The notes under the pieces were generated by a model. The model made no database searches. It had not been told where the DNA came from and was given only the letters and a program-made list of their open reading frames with translations. Below, piece by piece: positions 5,477 through 7,845 of a DNA stretch of 7,845 nt. The stretch's first letter is position 1; the number at the start of each line of letters is the position of its first letter. Made by a program: the position numbers and the translations under genes. This DNA comes from Anaerolineales bacterium UBA5069. Lineage in GTDB: Bacteria > Chloroflexota > Anaerolineae > Caldilineales > Caldilineaceae. Where the stretch lies: NCBI GenBank assembly GCA_002415895.1, contig DIAV01000001.1, forward strand, positions 1 through 7,845. Direction: 5' to 3'.

Positions 5477-6850
5477 ATGCCCAGCACCAATTTTCCCTAT
5501 TACAACGTTGTTGATCAGATCTTTCATGCCGAGTGGTCGGCTGTTAAACTCGCGCGGCTGGAACTTTTGCGCGAGTCGGTTGCGGCGCTTTGGCCTGCCG
5601 GCCACCCCACGCGCCTGGTCCACGTTGTGGGCACGGGCGGCAAAGGCTCCACCTGTCGTTTTCTGGAAATGGGATTGGGCACGCTGGGCAAGGCCGGGGC
5701 CTTTATGAGCCCCCACCTCTTCGACTACCGCGAGCGCTTTAGCGTGGGCGGCGAATTTGTAAGCCAGGCCGATATTGTGTGGGCGTGGGAGGAGCGCGTC
5801 GGGCCCTACGTGACCCAGCTTGTGCATAAGCGCCCCGAACACGTGCACACCTTCCACGAAGTCTCGATTCTGATTGCGCTCTGCCTCTTTGACCGCCACG
5901 ACGTGGAGTGGGCAGCGTTTGAGGCAGGCATTGGCGGTCGCTATGACCAGACGCGTGCTGTGGATGCCGCGGCCGTCGCGCTGACGAACGTGGGCAGCGA
6001 TCACGCGCACCTGCTGGGCGAACCGCTCTGGCAGCGCGTGCTCGACAAGGCCGGCGCAGCGCGCGCCGAAGTCCCCTTTTTCACCACCGAAGTGCAGCCC
6101 ACCAGTATCGAGATCATCCGCCAGGTGACTGCGCATGTGGGCGCGCCGCTGCGCGTTGTGGGACAGGAGGATGTCGACACACTGGTCGGTGGCCTTGCCA
6201 GGCACGGCCTGCCCGTGCCCACCGATTCGCTGCTGCACGCGCCCTACCAGAAGTGGAATGCAGCGCTGGCCGCGTCGGTGATTCGCCACCTTGCCCCTGA
6301 GATCGACGAGGCGCAGATGCTGCGCGCCTTTGCCCAGGCGCGCCTGCTGGGGCGCTTCTGGCGTGTGGATGAGGGCATCTATGCCGACATTGCGCACAAC
6401 TACGAGAAGATCAACGCGTTGGCGGGCGAAATTCGCGAGCAGTTTGGCGACGCCGGCAAAATCCTCGTGCTGGGTATGTCGGGCAAGCGCTTCCCGGCCA
6501 GGATCTTTGGCGCACTCGCCGCAATGGCCAAAACAATTATCGTCACCGGCGCATCCTACAAGGGGCTGGACCCCGGCAAGGTGGCCGCCGAGGTGACGCC
6601 CCTCGCCGGTGACACCCCCACACTTGTTGTGGCCGACCCGCGCCACGCGCTTGAGGCGGCGCGCGCCATGCGCCAGCCCGGTGATATTATCCTGCTGACC
6701 GGCTCTACCTACATGATTGAGCAGGCACTCAACGCCGACCCGCACCTGCGCACGCTGGGCGCGAGCTTTGGCTGGCGCATGGAGCAACCCAACGAGGCCA
6801 CAGGCACGCTTAACATTACCCTGCCCCAGCCCCCGCCACCTTTGCGATAA
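5477..6850 (+). CDS. folC: FolC-like folylpolyglutamate / dihydrofolate synthase (Mur ligase superfamily)
   Basis: Encodes 457 residues from the ATG at 5477. An in-frame ATG at 5447 would add ten residues but lies inside the right arm of the palindrome; neither start has a clear Shine-Dalgarno. FolC enzymes use ATP to join glutamate to folates or dihydropteroate in the cytoplasm. Motifs in order: P-loop GTGGKGS (52-58), MSPHLFDYRER (77-87), TFHEV (125-129), EAGIGGRYDQT (149-159), LTNVGSDH (169-176), DKAG (190-193) with the probable carbamylated lysine K191, YQKWNAALAA (257-266), LLGRFWRVD (290-298), DIAHN (304-308) and the C-terminal GDIILLTGSTYMIEQ. The family consensus is GTNGKGS and DGAHN, so two conserved loops differ. 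A folate role is likely but not certain; another Mur-type amide ligase is the alternative. Followed 45 bases later by era and probably co-transcribed with it. Confidence 0.85.
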   Translation: MPSTNFPYYNVVDQIFHAEWSAVKLARLELLRESVAALWPAGHPTRLVHVVGTGGKGSTCRFLEMGLGTLGKAGAFMSPHLFDYRERFSVGGEFVSQADIVWAWEERVGPYVTQLVHKRPEHVHTFHEVSILIALCLFDRHDVEWAAFEAGIGGRYDQTRAVDAAAVALTNVGSDHAHLLGEPLWQRVLDKAGAARAEVPFFTTEVQPTSIEIIRQVTAHVGAPLRVVGQEDVDTLVGGLARHGLPVPTDSLLHAPYQKWNAALAASVIRHLAPEIDEAQMLRAFAQARLLGRFWRVDEGIYADIAHNYEKINALAGEIREQFGDAGKILVLGMSGKRFPARIFGALAAMAKTIIVTGASYKGLDPGKVAAEVTPLAGDTPTLVVADPRHALEAARAMRQPGDIILLTGSTYMIEQALNADPHLRTLGASFGWRMEQPNEATGTLNITLPQPPPPLR

Positions 6851-6858
6851 TCTTTCGT

Positions 6859-6879
6859 GATCAGGGATCAAGGATCATT
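6859..6879. repeat. Triple GATC heptamer repeat between folC and era
   Basis: Three head-to-tail heptamers, GATCAGG, GATCAAG and GATCATT, place GATC at 6859, 6866 and 6873, exactly seven bases apart. The first two units also form a short TGATC-AGG-GATCA palindrome. The array lies in the 45-base folC-era spacer and ends 16 bases before the era ATG. Its function is unknown; it could be a dispersed simple repeat or a binding array. Confidence 0.5.
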
Positions 6880-6895
6880 GTTTGAGACACACTTC

Positions 6896-7845
6896 ATGGA
6901 TATGAGTCTGCTGCCCGAGCAAAGCGAACTGCCCGCCGACCACCGCAGCGGCTATGTGGCCGTAATCGGCCGCCCCAATGTGGGCAAATCCACGCTGCTC
7001 AACCGCCTGCTGGGGCAGAAACTGGCCATTGTCACCCCCAAGCCGCAGACGACGCGCGACCAGATTCTGGGCATTGTCACAATGCCCGACGCGCAAATCC
7101 TCTTTCTCGACACCCCCGGCATCCACAGACCGCTGCACAAGCTGGGCGAGCACATGGTGCGTGTGGCCGAGCAGACAATTGCCGACGCCGACGTGGTGCT
7201 CTGGCTGGTGGATGGCAGCGCGCCCCCCACCGACGAAGACGAGCACATTGCCGAGCTGCTCCAGCGCATTGACGCGCGCACGCCCATTCGATCGCTGGTG
7301 CTTGCGCTCAACAAGGCTGATCAACCCACGGGCACGCGTGAGGAAAACGCCGCCGCCTACCGCGCCCTGATCCCGTGGATGGAGACCCCGGGCCATACCT
7401 TCGTCATGCAGGTTGCCAGCGGCCTGCGCGGCGCGGGCGTGCCCGAGCTTGTGGCGCGCGTGCGCAGCCTGCTGCCTGTGGGTCCCCGCTACTATGCCGA
7501 GGACGAGATCACCGATGTCCAAACCCGCTTCGTGGTGGCCGAGCTGATTCGCGAGCAAGCGCTCATGCTGCTGGGCGAGGAAGTGCCCCACAGCATTGCC
7601 GTAGAGGTGGACGAATACAGCGAGCGCGACAATGGCCTCATCTACATTTCGGCGGTGCTCTATGTAGAGCGCGACACACAGAAGGCCATCGTACTGGGCA
7701 AGGGTGGGCGCACAATCAAGCAGATTGGGCAGGCCGCGCGCCCGCAGATCGAGGAACTCGTGGGCGCGCGCGTCTACCTTGAACTGTGGGTAAAGGTGTG
7801 GGAGCGCTGGCGCAAACGCGAGGAGATGCTGCGTCGCCTCGGTTA
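6896..7845 (+). CDS. era: GTPase Era, 3' end cut by the window
   Basis: The frame stays open from the ATG at 6896 to the right edge: 316 complete residues plus the bases TA. Era is a GTPase that binds 16S rRNA near its 3' end and helps mature the 30S subunit. G-domain motifs: G1 GRPNVGKST (25-33), G2 with PKPQTTRD (48-55), G3 DTPG (72-75), G4 NKAD (139-142) and G5 near ASGLRGAG (174-181), where SGL replaces the usual SAL. The KH RNA-binding domain (about 232-305) has the LGKGGRTIKQIG loop (267-278), and the protein ends in the typical WRKREEMLRRLG. E. coli Era continues a few residues past its LGY, so only the last codons are missing; TA may begin Tyr or a stop. A second ATG at 6902 is possible; neither has a clear Shine-Dalgarno. 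It is co-oriented with folC and may depend on its transcription. Confidence 0.95.
   Translation, partial: MDMSLLPEQSELPADHRSGYVAVIGRPNVGKSTLLNRLLGQKLAIVTPKPQTTRDQILGIVTMPDAQILFLDTPGIHRPLHKLGEHMVRVAEQTIADADVVLWLVDGSAPPTDEDEHIAELLQRIDARTPIRSLVLALNKADQPTGTREENAAAYRALIPWMETPGHTFVMQVASGLRGAGVPELVARVRSLLPVGPRYYAEDEITDVQTRFVVAELIREQALMLLGEEVPHSIAVEVDEYSERDNGLIYISAVLYVERDTQKAIVLGKGGRTIKQIGQAARPQIEELVGARVYLELWVKVWERWRKREEMLRRLG

Noticed and set aside
5456..6871. 471-codon minus-strand frame opposite folC
   Set aside because: Antisense shadow; the plus-strand frame carries ordered FolC motifs and the antisense product does not resemble any family.
1..7845. A novel defence, mobile or biosynthetic gene system
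   Set aside because: All long genes but one fall in known families (acyltransferase, RqcH, transaldolase, FolC, Era); no nuclease, toxin, reverse transcriptase, transposase, CRISPR or cluster logic is visible.

Overview
This is a GC-rich bacterial chromosomal window whose protein-coding content is mostly conserved housekeeping. The organism is probably an environmental member of Chloroflexota (Anaerolineae-like). That is a soft inference from the long (~370-residue) transaldolase type, an RqcH/NFACT protein, and intergenic gaps filled with palindromic repeats. No rRNA, tRNA or taxonomically decisive gene is present, so other GC-rich phyla remain possible.

Layout. Bases 1-276 are non-coding: a GC-rich palindromic repeat at the left edge, then a good sigma70-type promoter. 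A CelD/BcsL-type GNAT acyltransferase gene follows (277-1401, +), then a small gene of unknown function with its own extended -10 promoter (1514-1975, +). The 159-bp convergent gap (1976-2134) holds a perfect 20-bp inverted repeat enclosed by a second 10-bp inverted repeat. On the minus strand is rqcH (2135-3937), a ribosome-rescue factor with an unusual promoter/start arrangement suggesting a leaderless mRNA. A divergent 219-bp control region (3938-4156) carries an exact TGG-TATAAT extended -10 for tal (transaldolase, 4157-5281, +, GTG start). The 195-bp gap after tal is almost entirely two long inverted repeats. Then come folC-like (5477-6850, +) and era (6896 to the right edge, +, missing only its last few residues), separated by 45 bp that contain a triplicated GATC heptamer.

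How the genes relate. RqcH (stalled nascent chains on 50S subunits) and Era (30S maturation) both act on ribosomes. Tal belongs to the pentose phosphate pathway and FolC to folate (poly)glutamylation. Tal, folC and era are co-oriented and may be partly co-transcribed, but the palindromes between tal and folC could end or process the message. I see no defence island, prophage, CRISPR array, transposase gene or biosynthetic cluster. The less ordinary content is intergenic (the palindromes), together with a few departures from family motifs in FolC and RqcH and one uncharacterised small protein.
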